NCBI GenBank assembly: GCA_963971225.1
Contig: OZ020267.1
Location: 101,815,729 to 101,879,728, forward strand
Direction: 5' to 3'
DNA length: 64,000 bases
Origin: Melieria omissa
Taxonomy: Eukaryota; Arthropoda; Insecta; Diptera; Ulidiidae
Position numbers and translations under genes: made by a program
The notes under the pieces: generated by a model
Databases searched by the model: none
Seen by the model: the letters and a program-made list of their open reading frames with translations, nothing else
Told to the model about the DNA's origin: nothing
Shown here: positions 1 to 12,515 of the stretch, in pieces
Position numbering within the stretch: position 1 is the first letter of the stretch
How the letters are laid out: every line of letters starts with the position of its first letter

Positions 1-450
1 TTTCGTATTCAAGACAACATTAGTACTTGGCAAGTTCTATCTTTAGGTTGGCAGGGAAAATTGAACAAGCTGCTCAGAGAGATTGTAGACCCAGGATCAT
101 ATATATTTATTTAAGTAATTTCTGGTTTCCTTTTGTCACTTCAGTAGGTCAAAAGGTGTCACAAATGGTATAAAGGATATACACTTTGTACGACAGGAAG
201 CTTTTTTTTTAGATTTTGTTTGAGATCAATTTAGAATCAGACCGATTGGGATGATTGATTCGATAGGACTTAGATTAGATTTACTAGGTGAGTAGTTGAG
301 TAGTGTCCATCGTTTATGAATTAACTCTTGAAGGAGTAAAGATATCGGGATAAAATTAGATACAAAACAAAGTTAAGAATCGATATCCAAATTTGTAGGG
401 TCTACCCACTTTTTAACAGGGTTTCCCTATGAGAGTACTTTACGAAATAG

Positions 451-530
451 GTCGGCATAACTGGCTGGCCAATCAGCCAAGCATAGACCTCTGTTTGGTC
501 CTTGGCGATACCAGATTAAGATCCATTTAT
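451..530. repeat. Dispersed repeat, copy 1
   Basis: The segment containing CTGGCTGGCCAATCAGCCA, CATAGACCT and GGTCCTTGGCGATACCAG is a diverged copy of the segment at 4146-4225. The shared order of short blocks (CTGGCTGG, CATAGACC, GGTCCTT.GC.ATACCAG) supports common origin. The family is not identified; it may be the tail of a transposable element. Confidence 0.5.
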
Positions 531-1553
531 AATTTGTAGTCATGATTCGTTAGAATATAAGTGCTTTTGGCAAAGCTTAATAGGCACTTGAGTTCTAGAA
601 ACACCTCTATCAGTCCAGTGAACTCAGACGTTCCCAGGATGGCCAAACGTATTCAAATAATAGGGCAGATGCCCTATGGCTATTTACCAAAATCTATTAA
701 ATTGTTGATGTTTTTAACTGCACGAATTATGGTCCACTATACCCAATTTAGTTCTTTTAATAAGTTTTTTGGTGCTAATTTAACTTCGATCGATCTCGAT
801 TTTGATGTTTCAAAGAGTAATCATATAAAATACCCAAACAGAATACAAAACTGAGTGTGGTTCACCCAAATACATTTCGCAGTTCCAAGCACAGTGTCTG
901 AATAAGTTTGTCGCAACCAACCGAACAGTTTACTCACTTTATTCGGGGGCTTCACATGTTTTCAGTAAGTACAAACAATAACACTAGATAGCACCACTAC
1001 TTGTATGAACACCTCCCTACAAACTGATTTTTTTGCCATATAGTAAGTTCAATGATTTCTTGAGTAACACCTCACCGCACTACTCACCATCTACTTACTA
1101 CTTATGTATGTATGTAGATTAAAGGTTTTTTCCCCCATTTATTTGTTTACATGTATGTTAATGCATTATGCTTTCAATACAATACTATAACCACAACAAC
1201 AACATCTACACAATCGCTTTTTTTGCGTATGAAAAAGTCAAGCAAAAAAGATTTAAAATAAAATTAAAACAACATCGAGCACAACAAGAAAGGCAACAAA
1301 AGTGCACTCTTCGGCGATTTCGCCATATTCTGCTTGGTTTTCTTTTATTTTCCTGATTTTGTTCTACATTTGTGTACACTTTTTGTGCAGCGCTTTGTTT
1401 TGCGGCTTGAAATGTAAGTCGAGTCATTTGCCATTAACTACTAAGCAGAAAAAAGCATTCAGCAAATAAAAAAAGTGGTAGTAGTAGTTGGCAGTCACAC
1501 TTACCCGCACTGCACATTCGTAGTGTTGGCACTATGGTTCACAACTATACTAA

Positions 1554-1593
1554 AACGTGTACAGAGTACAATGAACGGTACTCTGTACACGTT
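1554..1593. repeat. Perfect 16-bp inverted repeat (hairpin)
   Basis: AACGTGTACAGAGTAC at 1554-1569 is followed after 8 bases by its exact reverse complement at 1578-1593. The stem is too short for an ordinary animal microRNA precursor. Its function is unknown. Confidence 0.8.
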
Positions 1594-2145
1594 GAACGGC
1601 AAAGCACCAGAACGTGGCAAAAAGCACCAGACACAGGCATAACAATGACAGCGACATAGCGCGAAAGAGAGAAACGAACAGCTTCGTATTTCAATGAACT
1701 CTAAGCGATGCGAAAATTATGTTTATGCTGCCGTGGTGGAAAAAATTTAGCTTAAAAAAAAAATCGACACAACTTGAAATAATAAACGGAAGTGGCGCTA
1801 CAAATAAGGTTAAAGTACGGACGAGACAAATGAGCAATAGAAGTGGTGTTGACATTTGGCTGAATGAAGAGTGAAGACTTGGAGAGCATTGCCAGACAAA
1901 CCATATTTACGTATGCGACAGCCATGTGAAATGAGCATCGGTCCCAAAAAGCACCGGCAAGCAACTGGCCACAAATTCGACAGACAGCACAAGGAGCGTG
2001 CAAAAATCCATTTTGACAGCGTCAGCCTCAGTCGCAGCCAGACAGCGATTGCATTCCTGTGCGCTGGTAATAAATTAATCAACATTCATGCTTTGAGTGT
2101 TATTAGGTTTTGAAGTAATTGGATGGTTTGTTGGGTTGAATTGTC

Positions 2146-2171
2146 TGTGTGTGTGTGTGTGTGTGTGTGTG
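2146..2171. repeat. (TG)n microsatellite
   Basis: An uninterrupted run of 13 TG dinucleotides. Confidence 0.95.
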
Positions 2172-3504
2172 CAGAAGGTCGCTGACATTGTCTGGTCATG
2201 TTCTGACATTGCATGGAAATTTGGTTGAACGAACAAAGGATTTGCTGTAGCTTTAAATTAAGGCAAACCTAAAATTAACATTTAAATGGTTGATTCATGG
2301 TTGAATTGTTGATGAGCGGTGCCAGTGATTAGTTTAATTATTATGTGTTTGGAATAAGCTTGAAATGGACAAAAGAAAGTCCTTCAAGCAGCAGTGTAAA
2401 ATGTGAAATCTATGCAGAATGTATGGTTTTGAGTGACAAACTTCTCCTCCCAAATGTGTCTCAACAAAAGAGAAGCAAACGAAAAGGGTCTAAAATCCAA
2501 CTACTGCCCAAGTCTTCCAATAGCAATGATAATTTTGTGTCTTTTTAAAACTGTCACACCGAGATACTGATTCCAAAAATGTGTCTATTCCGCCAAAATC
2601 ACATCATATCACGTATGCTTATCTATGCCTCAAAATATTTGTCTATTTTAGGACTGTGGAATTTTTGCCACAAACATTATCTTTTGCTTTGTTTGTTTCA
2701 CTCTGCTCAAGTCAACATACGTACGCCACTTCTTTTGTTGCTGTTTCTTGACTCAAATGTTGTTTACAAACTGTTTGTTGTTGTTATGCAGCTGCATTCG
2801 TACAGTAACCGTTAGCTGGGCCGCCGGAAGTGGTGCGCCCAAAATCGCATTCATATGCCGAACTAATCTGGCCATCAATGGTAATCGCTTTGTTGCTTTC
2901 TAATTTATCGCTTTCGTTTACAAAAAATGAAACTCAAGTCTTTGTCTGATTACTTTGGTGTGTTCAGCAACATCTTTTGTATTTATTATGCGGAAATTTA
3001 TGGCTTAACCAAAAGATTTCATTTGGAATTTGTCAGCAAAAAATCAAAGCAAAAACATTTTGCTATAATGACATAGCATATCTCACTTATTGGTGCATGG
3101 TTTCGTAATAATAAATACTTATGGAGACAATTCTATAGCACAAAAATGATGACACTGTGCAACATAGGCCCAGACGTAGTCAAATACAAAACATTCAGTA
3201 TAAAAAAGAAAACGAATACACTTTTAAAATCAGTAGCTGAAGTTTAAGTTTTTAGAAAGTCAGATATTTCTGTTCTTTTAAAAGTGCAAAATTAATGGAA
3301 CTAAATTCGGTATAGTTTCTGTTGGTATTTTCAATAAGAACTGGCAGGGTCGATCCATGTGGGTACGAAAATGTGTATAGTTACCAACACAACCTATTAG
3401 TTTATTAATATTAATATGGGCACAATAAACCTCTCAGGTTGCGGTGCACAAGGGCGTTGCCCAACCCATAATCATTACAATATGTGAGAAAAAATGGGTG
3501 TAAT

Positions 3505-3640
3505 CAGTGACGCACACAAGATTTAATTTTAGGGGGGTTTTGCGTACAAATTTTGAGCCATATACCATTTAAAACCATATTTTGTACCAGCAATTTTTGT
3601 ATTTGGGAGTGGGTTTGAACCCCCACACCCTCTATATACT
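3505..3640. repeat. Dispersed repeat of unknown class, copy A
   Basis: The segment shares TACCATTTAAAACCATA, followed some 50 bases later by a TTGAACCCC block, with 53395-53520. The G-rich run after GACGCACACAAG resembles the termini of some DNA transposons, but no partner inverted repeat was found. Confidence 0.4.
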
Positions 3641-4145
3641 CTCTTTTAATCCATTATGGACCGCAATAACGCATTTTGTTCTTAGTCCAATGCACCAAAG
3701 CTACAGTCCACCTAACAGAGCTTTCCATAAAGGATTTCACGAGGAAGAGGTGGAATAGATTCTTTGTGGAAGTCTAAAGCAACAGTCAAAGTGAAGTATT
3801 TTTTCATTTCCCTTCACAGACCTAACTGTTTTGATGTTAGAAAGGGAGAAAAAATAACAATGTTTTAGATGTGAGGTTTAAATAAGTCAGACGACATAAA
3901 CTGAAATCCATAGATGCTCTTAAAGCTCTATTAACACTTTGTTCGAGTTCTTTTGTTGGAAAACAAAAAACACTTACACGTGGATACCAAATTAGGTGTG
4001 GTTCGTCCAGGCACTTTTTTGGTTGAGGAGTATAATTCAGTCGGTCAGCATAGACTGAAATGCTTACTTGCTTTTACTGATTTATCAAAACTTTGAGTTA
4101 TTGAATTTTAGCTCTTCATAAGTAACAATTGAAGTTATACTTTTA

Positions 4146-4225
4146 TTAGGTTAGGTTAGGTTACCTGGCTGGTCAGGTTGGCCACGCATAGACCCTATTA
4201 GGTCCTTAGCAATACCAGTTAGAAC
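4146..4225. repeat. Dispersed repeat, copy 2, with TTAGG-like run
   Basis: Three repeats of TTAGG/GTTAG type (TTAGGTTAGGTTAGGTTA) lead into a segment related to 451-530. AACCTAACCT-type runs also occur at 13598-13612 and 17896-17910, so this is probably a recurring repeat terminus. Confidence 0.5.
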
Positions 4226-5895
4226 TCCTTGGTGTTCATACTTTTATTAAATTAGAAAACATTTCCTAATATCAAAGTAGTTTTACAATAAACAATTTAT
4301 CTTGAGAAAAATAACTCCACTTTGACGCACAGTGTAATGATTCTGAAATGAACAGAAAAAAATAGAACTCGAGCATTTGCGGCACTTTGGCTTACCACAA
4401 AAGCCGACGTAGCATTTGACTGTGGCGGCTTTTCGTTTCGGCTGGAATGAAATAAATATATGTAAAATATAGAACTACTTATCCCTGGCCAATTTACGCT
4501 AAGCGTATCGCTTTTCGAATGCGTTGACATTTAGCTGGAATGCCTGCAAATACGCCAGACAAGTTGTGCCGCCAAGAGTGCCAGACGTATGTGGAGCTCA
4601 GTCAGCAGGCACACAGCCAGCGAGCAACCCCACAACATTGTTGTCTACAAATTGTTGACAACGCGCCCAGCCTGACAGGCCAATGGACGGACGGGAAAAA
4701 GTCGGCGGAACACAAGAACGCAATACAAATCTGCATATTTACGCTTTCTTTCTGTTTTTTTGTCTTCTTGTCTCGCAGGCTTTTTTTGTTTTTGTTTTAC
4801 AAAGTAAAATATTCTTTTAAAGAAATAATAAAAGTAATGAAAATCCCTGGCGGCAACATTAGCGCCAGCTCGAACACCGTCAACAATAACAACAACGGCG
4901 GCAGCTACTAGAAGCAACACTGGGAATGGCGCGGCGCGACGCGGCGCTGAAATGGAATTCCACATCACACCAGCCCCGCAGCTCCAGCTGTGGCACAGCA
5001 ACCACTTCATTTCACTTGACACACCACTCCAGTTGCTATATACGCGAGTACGACGTGAGGAGGCGCTATGGACATTCCACTTATGTACGAAAATTTGTCG
5101 ACGCCGGCACGGCGCTCTCGACTTGTATGTGTGTGGTATGCAATGTGTGCGCACTTCTGGCCGCTCGACATGGGCATGGCGCTGGGCATTGGCATCAGCA
5201 GCTTCACCAGCGGCAGCGGCCGGCGTGTGTGTCTGCCTATGCGACGCATAAATTCATATTTAACTGCCTATAAGCATGCGTAAGTATGTACGTGATCACG
5301 TTTCTGGCTTACATACGAACACGTATGAATAATGAGTGGGCTTTTATTTGTCATTTATGATTTCGGGCGCTGCTTTCTTCATACCAAAATGTTTTTTCTT
5401 CTTGTTTTCTTACTCGTACATCAAACGTTGCTGTGTGTGCCGGGCATGACAAATTAACTTCTTTTACACCTTCACAACAGTGAGACACGATGTTTGCTGT
5501 TTGTCTGTCTGTATGCATGTGTGTTTATACCGCCTTGCATACCTAAAGGCTAAAGCTGAGCTCTTTTTTATGTCATCATTCAGCGTCGCGAGGGAGGATT
5601 TGAAGAAAAATGTGCCACCCTCCAAATTGGTGACAGTGTTCTCGAGTCAAAGAAAAGCGTGCAATCTTGATCGGCGAGTGTTGCAAGCTGCTGCTTTTGT
5701 CGGCCTCTAGGACAGTAAAAGTATGATTTTGTATGCTTTTTATAGCTTGCTCTGGTTTGACAGTGCAAGTAGAGGCTTGTTTTATACTCGGAAAGAAGTG
5801 TTATTGGTATGAAAAAGAATATATAAACATTTTTAGCATTTTAACTGTTTTCTATATAAAAAAGTTTAATGATATATACAAAAAGTACTTACATA

Positions 5896-6387
5896 CAGTC
5901 GAAATCGCTTAACTGCAAGTCGCTTAACTGAAAAATCCGCTTAACTTAAATAGAGGTTCCAAGGCCCCTTAATATTTTTTCTGAAAATTAGTTCGTTTAA
6001 CTGAAACTTCGCATAACTGAGAATTTCGGTTAAGTGAAAGAATATTTTGGATCCAAAACATAAATTTCCACTATTTCAACTCCGACTAAGTGAACAAATT
6101 CTGTGCCACATATCATAACTTAAAAGAACTACACTGCTATTATTTGACCGTATTATTACATCCCTGATAAGTGGATCAGCTTATTTCGTTAGTTCGTGCG
6201 GTTGGCTTTTGAAATTGCAACAACTTTCGAAAACTTCGGAATTAATAAGTCGTTCCTTTTCACTCATTCACTCAGTACGCTTAATTGAAGCGAATTTCAC
6301 TTAACCGGAGTTTCCTTAACTGAAAACACTGGTTAACTGCAACTAAAAGGCCAGAAAAATCGACCTGCAGCTAAGCGGACTCGACTG
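5896..6387. mobile_element. pogo-like miniature element (492 bp)
   Basis: The ends are CAGTCGAAATCGCTTAACTG and the reverse complement of an end reading CAGTCGAGTCCGCTTAGCTG. They agree at about 22 of the first 27 positions and are flanked by TA on both sides. The inner part of the terminus (CGCTTAGCTGCA) resembles the termini of Drosophila pogo as I remember them. Inside, TTAACTGAAA-type motifs recur several times. No transposase frame is present, so this is a non-autonomous copy. Confidence 0.75.
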
Positions 6388-6734
6388 TATGCATTTTTAT
6401 TATCTGTTTTAAAAATAATAGATTTAACCATCTGTTTCTTTATGGACCGACGAATTACCGAGTCAAAGTAATTTTCAAAGAAGTTAAAATATCGTAATAA
6501 ACTGTTCGAATTCTCAAAACTTTTTAACTAAGAAACAATAAAATAAGTGTTGAATTTGGGAGATTTGAACATCTCCAATTCGTACTCCATGTTCTTCCTT
6601 CACACATCTTTTTAGCCTTAAGTTTTTTCTGCTGTCGTTAATTTTACGCTGAAAAGAAAAATATTGGCGGATTTGTTTAATATTCAATTTGGACCGAACA
6701 GAGTTGCTCAAAAAGTCTTAAAAACGTTCGTTAA

Positions 6735-6980
6735 CACTAGAAAGACCGCAAATTTTCCATACCTACACAACTACATATCATAACCGCTGATATCTCAACA
6801 AGTACACATCTGATTTAGCTAAATTTTCAAAAAATTAATTTAAAAAAATTAAAACAAATATAAAATATATAAATATAGAAAATAAAACTCACCAAAACAA
6901 AAGTTGACAGAAATACTAAAGAAAATACAGATAGTTAAAAATTAAAAACCGTCAAAATGGCCGCAATGGTCTTTCTAGTG
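6735..6980. mobile_element. piggyBac-type MITE (246 bp)
   Basis: The 13-bp ends CACTAGAAAGACC are exactly inverted at the two sides (right side GGTCTTTCTAGTG at 6968-6980). The left flank is TTAA (6731-6734) and the right flank TTTA, one change from TTAA. The 13-bp length, CTAGAAAGA core and TTAA target are typical of piggyBac. The terminus is shared with the larger element at 27252-30523 and with 12297-12515. It has no coding capacity. Confidence 0.8.
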
Positions 6981-9714
6981 TTTAGGCGCTAATGGCTCGA
7001 ATGGCTCGTCGGTACTGCTGTACTTTATTATCAAAAGCGTCTATAAATGCCCTTCACTAATGTAAATGGCAATACTACTTGGTCTTCAAATGAAAACTGT
7101 TTTCTTGAACAGCAGTATTTCACTTTCTATTTTGGTTAAAAACCAAAATATTCACTTTAGACAGACCATCACAAAAAATAAAAAATTCTTCTTAGCCACT
7201 TTTTTTGCGTTCTCCTTTGAAAATGTGCTACCGAACTGTTGTTAGAAAGTCCTATGAACATTTTTTTTAATACTGCAATGTATTATCTGTTCTTGAATTC
7301 CCATTAACATTATTTTACTTTCACTCAAAATAAATTAGTCACAGTGAAATGTCTTTTCCGTGTTTATTTTAAAAAAAATCTTAAAATCCTTAGAACCTTA
7401 AATTATCCTAATTTAAGATTACATCGGAGTGTCATTACGACTCAAGACGAAGAATGTCAATTAGCACGTTTAGTGTCAACAAATTTGACACCGGTTCTAC
7501 CTTTATTTGTTGTCATCATGAAACAAACTAAGTTTTCACTAAAGTATTCCAGTCCTTATTTCCATTCTGCACTGCGCAGTGTCCCCCAACTACTTCAATC
7601 AAACTTTGGCCGACATTTTGTTAAATGTCTTTCATTCAATTTCCATTAATGCCGCATTCGAAATTCAAATTATTTTCAGCTGACTGAAGAAAAAAAGCAT
7701 TAACGAAAAACGTGATGTGACCTCAAAATTAATGCCAAACCATGACTAGTTGGCTGGCTTTTAGTTAATTTCTCCACGCCAGTTGCAATACAAACAAAAT
7801 GCAATCACGTATTATAATAGCAACAACGCACAGACGCGTTATAAAAAAAAGTGACGCGTGAATGAAAAAGAAAATGCCTAAAAAGAAACCAACCAGCTGG
7901 CTGGCTGTTCAATTGGCCTAATCCACTTTTTTGCTGGTAGGCAAATTCTGACCTAATCTACTTTTGTCGACGGTAGCATTTAGACGCCGGCGGAGAAATG
8001 AAACGTTATTTAATTATTAATCAACGGAATTTTGGTTGATTTTATACCAAAATGCCCCTAATGGCCGGTAAACAATATCGATCGCAAAAAGCGCTGACCT
8101 TGTCTGCTTACGCAGTTTCGGTGAGGACTGGCAACCGCGCAAGTGAACACAACAAAAAGTCGAATGTCACCGCTGTTTATAGAGCTGGAAAATTAATTGG
8201 AATAACATGTTGGCTAGAGCCATCTACATATATATAAATATATAAATATGTCATCAAGTAGCTATGAATGTGGTGCTTTGGCTGCCATGTGTTGCCGTGG
8301 CCACCATGTGCTCATCTTCGGCGTAATCACTGCGTTTCTGCGTGTTTCAATTTGCCCTTAGTGAGACATTTACACATACCCACATCTACTACATACATAC
8401 ATATGTATGTGTCGTGTATGCGCGCTATCTTATCGGGCCGCGGCCCACACAAAGCAATATTTAAATCCATCAACAAAATATTTTCTATATCTATTTGTGG
8501 CCTGTTTGCGTTTACGTAAATGCTGCCGGCTTTTGTATGCGATTCCGCACATTGCGGCCCTAGAGCTGCAGCTGGACAAGTGCCCAGACCAGGTGAAAAT
8601 TCTAATGAAAATACTCGTAGCGCGCCACACAAAACACTGACACGCTCATTTGCGTCGCTCGTTTACATTGTTGTACCCGGGCAGATATTTGCATATCATT
8701 TGCGAGCGCAACTAAATTGTCTGCCCGGCAACGGACGCGGCCCGCTGGCAACTCACAGTCCAATCGGCCAAAGTCGCATATCGCATGACACATTGTCACA
8801 CACGTAATGCGCTTAATGCAAAGCTAACCTAAAAAAAAGTGCAAACAAAAAATCCACCCAGTTGGGAAGGGATGAAACACAAAAGGAAAAGCAAGCAGCA
8901 GCAGCAATGAATGAAAATTCCGCTTGATTAATTTAAATTAATACTGAAAGCATTTAAAACTGTAGTCGTACACTGGTTCGATAGTGAAATTTGCGCCGCA
9001 CTTGTCGCTGGAGCTTTTCGAGCGCCCACAGGCACACAAAGACAGTACGGGTGCGCCCAGGTCGGCGCTGAGGTTGGGCGCTGCGCTCTGCGCTCCGCCT
9101 TGCGAACGGCGGCAATTGAACTTGAGTTCGTTAACACGGCATTGTCATGTGGCAACTGGCACCATTGTACCAGTGTCTTGTCGCGCTTGTCGCTTTACAA
9201 TTTATTGATAAAGAAACGGCAGTTATTTTTATGTTTATGTATGGGTGTGTGTGTATTAATTGAATGGGTTTGATTGCTTTTATTGGTTTACAATGGCCGA
9301 AAGAGGAGCGCTGTCTGATATGGTATCAGCTTGTGTTGTTGTGTTTACCGCTTTACCGAATGTTATTGTAGCAACAACAATGTTCAACTTACTGATTACA
9401 GAACTGGATTGAGATGTATTTGTGTGGATAATCTGAAGCATATTTAGTAAAAAATGATGAATGAAAAAATGAAAAAAATGAAGTGTTGAAATGAATGAAA
9501 ATGAATGAAGAAATATGATGATGATTATTAAAAAATGAAAAGTCAAAGCTAATAGTACTAATTGCAACTACAGGCAAAGTTGCCACTTCACTAAAAATGT
9601 TGTTACCAAAAAGTTTCCTAAAAAGAAGCCGAAGAAGGGAAAGTAGTTTTTTTTTGTTTTCAACAAATTATTATTTGACACAAAAACAAAAATATTACTT
9701 TAAATCGCAGTATA
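6981..9714. other. Non-coding stretch
   Basis: No recognisable gene or repeat. A GC-richer patch at about 8520-9200 produces overlapping open frames without known domains. A repetitive GAATGAAAAATGA-type segment lies near 9450-9545. Confidence 0.5.
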
Positions 9715-10674
9715 CAGTAGACCAGATTTGGATTCGGCTTCATATTTCTTCATAAATACATGCTGGACCATTTTAGATTTGGAATCGGTTATTAAAAAAA
9801 ACCCAATGAATATTTTTTGAAGTTTCCGGTTTTATTACAAAGCTTAGACTTTGTTATTTAAGAATGAAAAACGATATCGTTCATATGACTGCCACGACTG
9901 GTCTTACAGTCGCCATTCGGTCAACCCAATTTTCAAGTACTTTTTCGATTATTCCGGGTAGAATTTCCTGAATGGCAACTTCGATATCATGTTTCAAAGC
10001 TTCAATCGTCTCTGGAGGGTTAGCGTAATACTTGTCCTTTACTGCTCCCACAAAAAAAATTAAATTAAATTGCAGCTCCGAGGCGGCCAATTGACTTCAG
10101 AATTTCGGCTGATTATTCGATTTTCGAAAACGGTGCCCAAAAGTTCGATTTTTACGTGTCGGATGGTCATGAGCCCTCAGTTCTTGGACCAATTGAATTT
10201 TGTAATCCTTCATACCGAGATCTTTATGTAAAATTCTCATCAAAGAAGTGCGAGAAATGTTCACTTCCTGAGAGCGATGGCGAGTTGACGTTGATGGATG
10301 TTCACGCACATTTTCGACTACAAAAGCAATGCTTTCGGCTGCGCGCACTGCATGAGAACGAGAACGGGTTGTTTGGTCCATTAACGATTCAATTTCACTA
10401 GCTCACAAATTGATCCACAAACTGATTTGAAGGCCAATCTTTTTTTGAATTTGTTTTTTTCACATTTTTTTTTCAAATTTCTTACAGTTTGGGTTGAAGA
10501 CTCTCTACTTTGGAAGTAAGTTCTCAATATTTCTCAATTTTGTTGAAGCGTATAGCGTCCCATTTCGTAAATGTCAAACTTTTAACTAAATTCGCACACA
10601 AACTGAATTACATTTGGACTGCCATTCTCGAAATAAAGTGTAGTTTAAATTTCAAACGCTATATGGACCACCCT
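9715..10674 (-). pseudogene. Mariner-family transposon, catalytic core deleted
   Basis: On the minus strand, 10381-10097 encodes the N-terminal helix-turn-helix half of a mariner-type transposase, including RTSLMRILHKDLGMKDYKIQ and LVQEL. It is joined almost directly to the region around the third catalytic residue (WPPRSCNL, then a shifted frame FFLW and GAVKDKYYANPPETIEALK) at 10090-9881. The segment carrying the first two catalytic aspartates is missing, there is a frameshift, and the expected third Asp in the PPRSxD motif reads Asn. The right end is GGACCACCCTA before TA. The left end near 9715 (CAGTAGACCAGAT after TA) is only a weak match to it. The element is inactive. Confidence 0.8.
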
Positions 10675-12296
10675 ATAGAAAAAACATGACAAATATTTTG
10701 TCAAAGATTTTCTCTATTGCATTCAACCAAAACCCCTCAAATGGTTCGCGAATTCATTGAAGTGCAGCCCATACTTTCGATCACTGTTTTGCCATAATTT
10801 AATTTTTTTTAACATTATGAGATACATGAGAAAGTTTTTCAAATTTCGAACAGTTTTGTCACTATTTTCAAAACAACGTTCATAAAGTTGAAGTTTTAAA
10901 ATATTTTTTATAACATTTTAGATCATAAAATAGGCGCAAATTAAACAAAAGCAGCCCACTTTTGATCCAAATGCACCAAAAGTGACAACCAAGATGTGAC
11001 AATATTTGTCGTAAAGATTTAGAACAGGTGTTTTCCGTTCGGGGGTGAACTTCAGACCACAAAGTACATTACCTGAATCCCCGAAAACCTTTACATTTTA
11101 TTTAAGTGTTAAATTTGAGGAATGTTCCTTTAACAGTCAACAGTTGACTAATATATTTGTGTACTTATTGCTATTTGTTAATATGTTACACTAGTTTGAA
11201 CCCAATTTTCGTAGATCGAAATTATAAACATCAGAAAGTACTCGCACAGTGGAACTTGGCGACCTGCATTCTATCAACCTTTGCTTAAAATTTTGTTATA
11301 TCCCAAATTGCATAGAATCTCATCTCCTGTATGACTCAACTGTTTGCAAATTAGAATCGCTTCCCACATACTCGTATTCTCATTATCTGTTCAATTTATA
11401 ATGCACGCTACGCAATTTGTCAGCACGTACAAGTTATGTGGGAATAACGACGAATAAGTACGTAGGTCGCAGTTGCATATCGTAATGACACGTTGTAAAT
11501 CTGCACGTCTGCATGCATGCATACAGACGCCAGTATTCTTGTGCATACATATCTATGGACATGCTTAGCAAATGTGTGAATTCTTTGCGTGTACGCTGTG
11601 CTTGCTTTGTATAAATTTGTGTTTTTTTCGTTTGTATATTCCTTTTTGTTCCGAAAATAAAGTCTACAACAATGCAAATGCAACGTGCACTTGTTTGCCA
11701 ACGCACATTGTCAAGTATTTGCCGGAACGACAGTGCAAGCGGTGGGACGAGAAGTTGCAATGAAATTTTTCATCTTTTATGTAGCGCACCGTATTTGGCT
11801 TGAATGCCCGCTGTGCTGTATCTTCTTGTTGTTGGCTTAGTTGCTTGTTTTTGTTATTGGTTTAAAAATACTCGGCAAACTATGCAGAAAGTTCAAGGAT
11901 TTTTCCCAATGCCATTTCACTTTTAAGTGTGTTTTTTTTTTATTTCGCACTTAGTGCGTGAAAGTACTCGTTGGAGCCAAAGTACTAGCAAAACGTTTAT
12001 ACTTGTATAATTTTTTTGTTTTATTTAAATGCTCTTTTGGGGTAATAGTTTTTTACATAATGTTTTTTAAGGGATTTTCAGTTTATGGCAAGTTTAAAAA
12101 TTCAGGTATATTTCCGGCTTGAGCTTCTTCTCAATGTGTGTGTCCGGGATAGGTTGAGTTGCCTAATCTGGCAGCCACACGTAGACTTAATGGTTAAAAG
12201 ATGAAAAATGGAATTGAGCAAAGGCGAATTATCAAAAAGGAGAGCAATCAGAAAAAAGAACAATTTAGCACTAGAAACACCATTGACTAAATGGAA
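10675..12296. other. Non-coding stretch
   Basis: AT-rich sequence with no recognisable gene. Palindromic ACATAC/GTATGT-type simple motifs occur near 11500-11550. A CACTAGAAACACC motif at 12269, 28 bases before the next MITE, may be an outer or older terminus of that element. Confidence 0.5.
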
Positions 12297-12515
12297 CACT
12301 AGAAAGACTACTGCGGTCATTTTCGGGTTTTTTTTTCATTTAGTAGTTCTATCTACTTTTGCCTTGATGACTTATTTTTTTATTGATGCCTTGATGACTT
12401 ACTTTTATTTTTCTACAATAAGTTCTACAATTACAAGTAGCTAAATGTGAAATATACTCTTAGAGATATCGGCGGATATAATTTGTAGTCTTAGTAGGTA
12501 TGCAACTTTCTAGTG
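12297..12515. mobile_element. piggyBac-type MITE, second copy (219 bp)
   Basis: The left end CACTAGAAAGACT and the right end ACTTTCTAGTG are inverted and belong to the same family as 6735-6980. The internal GCGGTCATTTT recalls the GTCAAAATGGCCGC block of that copy and the GTCATTTTGAC blocks of the larger piggyBac relic. The flanks (GGAA and TTTC) are no longer TTAA, so the copy is older or its ends are misplaced. Confidence 0.6.

Larger units (their letters stand above)
1..5895. other. Non-coding AT-rich stretch
   Basis: No open frame here resembles a known protein. The stretch holds two copies of a dispersed repeat (about 451-530 and 4146-4225), a perfect hairpin at 1554-1593, a TG microsatellite at 2146-2171 and a degenerate repeat at about 3505-3640. 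The part at 4540-5250 is richer in GC and therefore has several overlapping long frames, none with recognisable domains. Confidence 0.6.

Noticed and set aside
1554..1593. microRNA precursor
   Set aside because: The 16-bp stem with an 8-base loop is too short for the usual precursor, and no extended pairing flanks it.
4146..4165. Interstitial telomere repeat (TTAGG)n
   Set aside because: Only three imperfect units with a TTAGGT pattern. Flies lack TTAGG telomeres, and the run adjoins a dispersed repeat.
4540..5273. Overlapping frames up to 169 codons on both strands
   Set aside because: The GC-richer base composition reduces stops. No domain, splice pattern or similarity is seen, and both strands are equally open.
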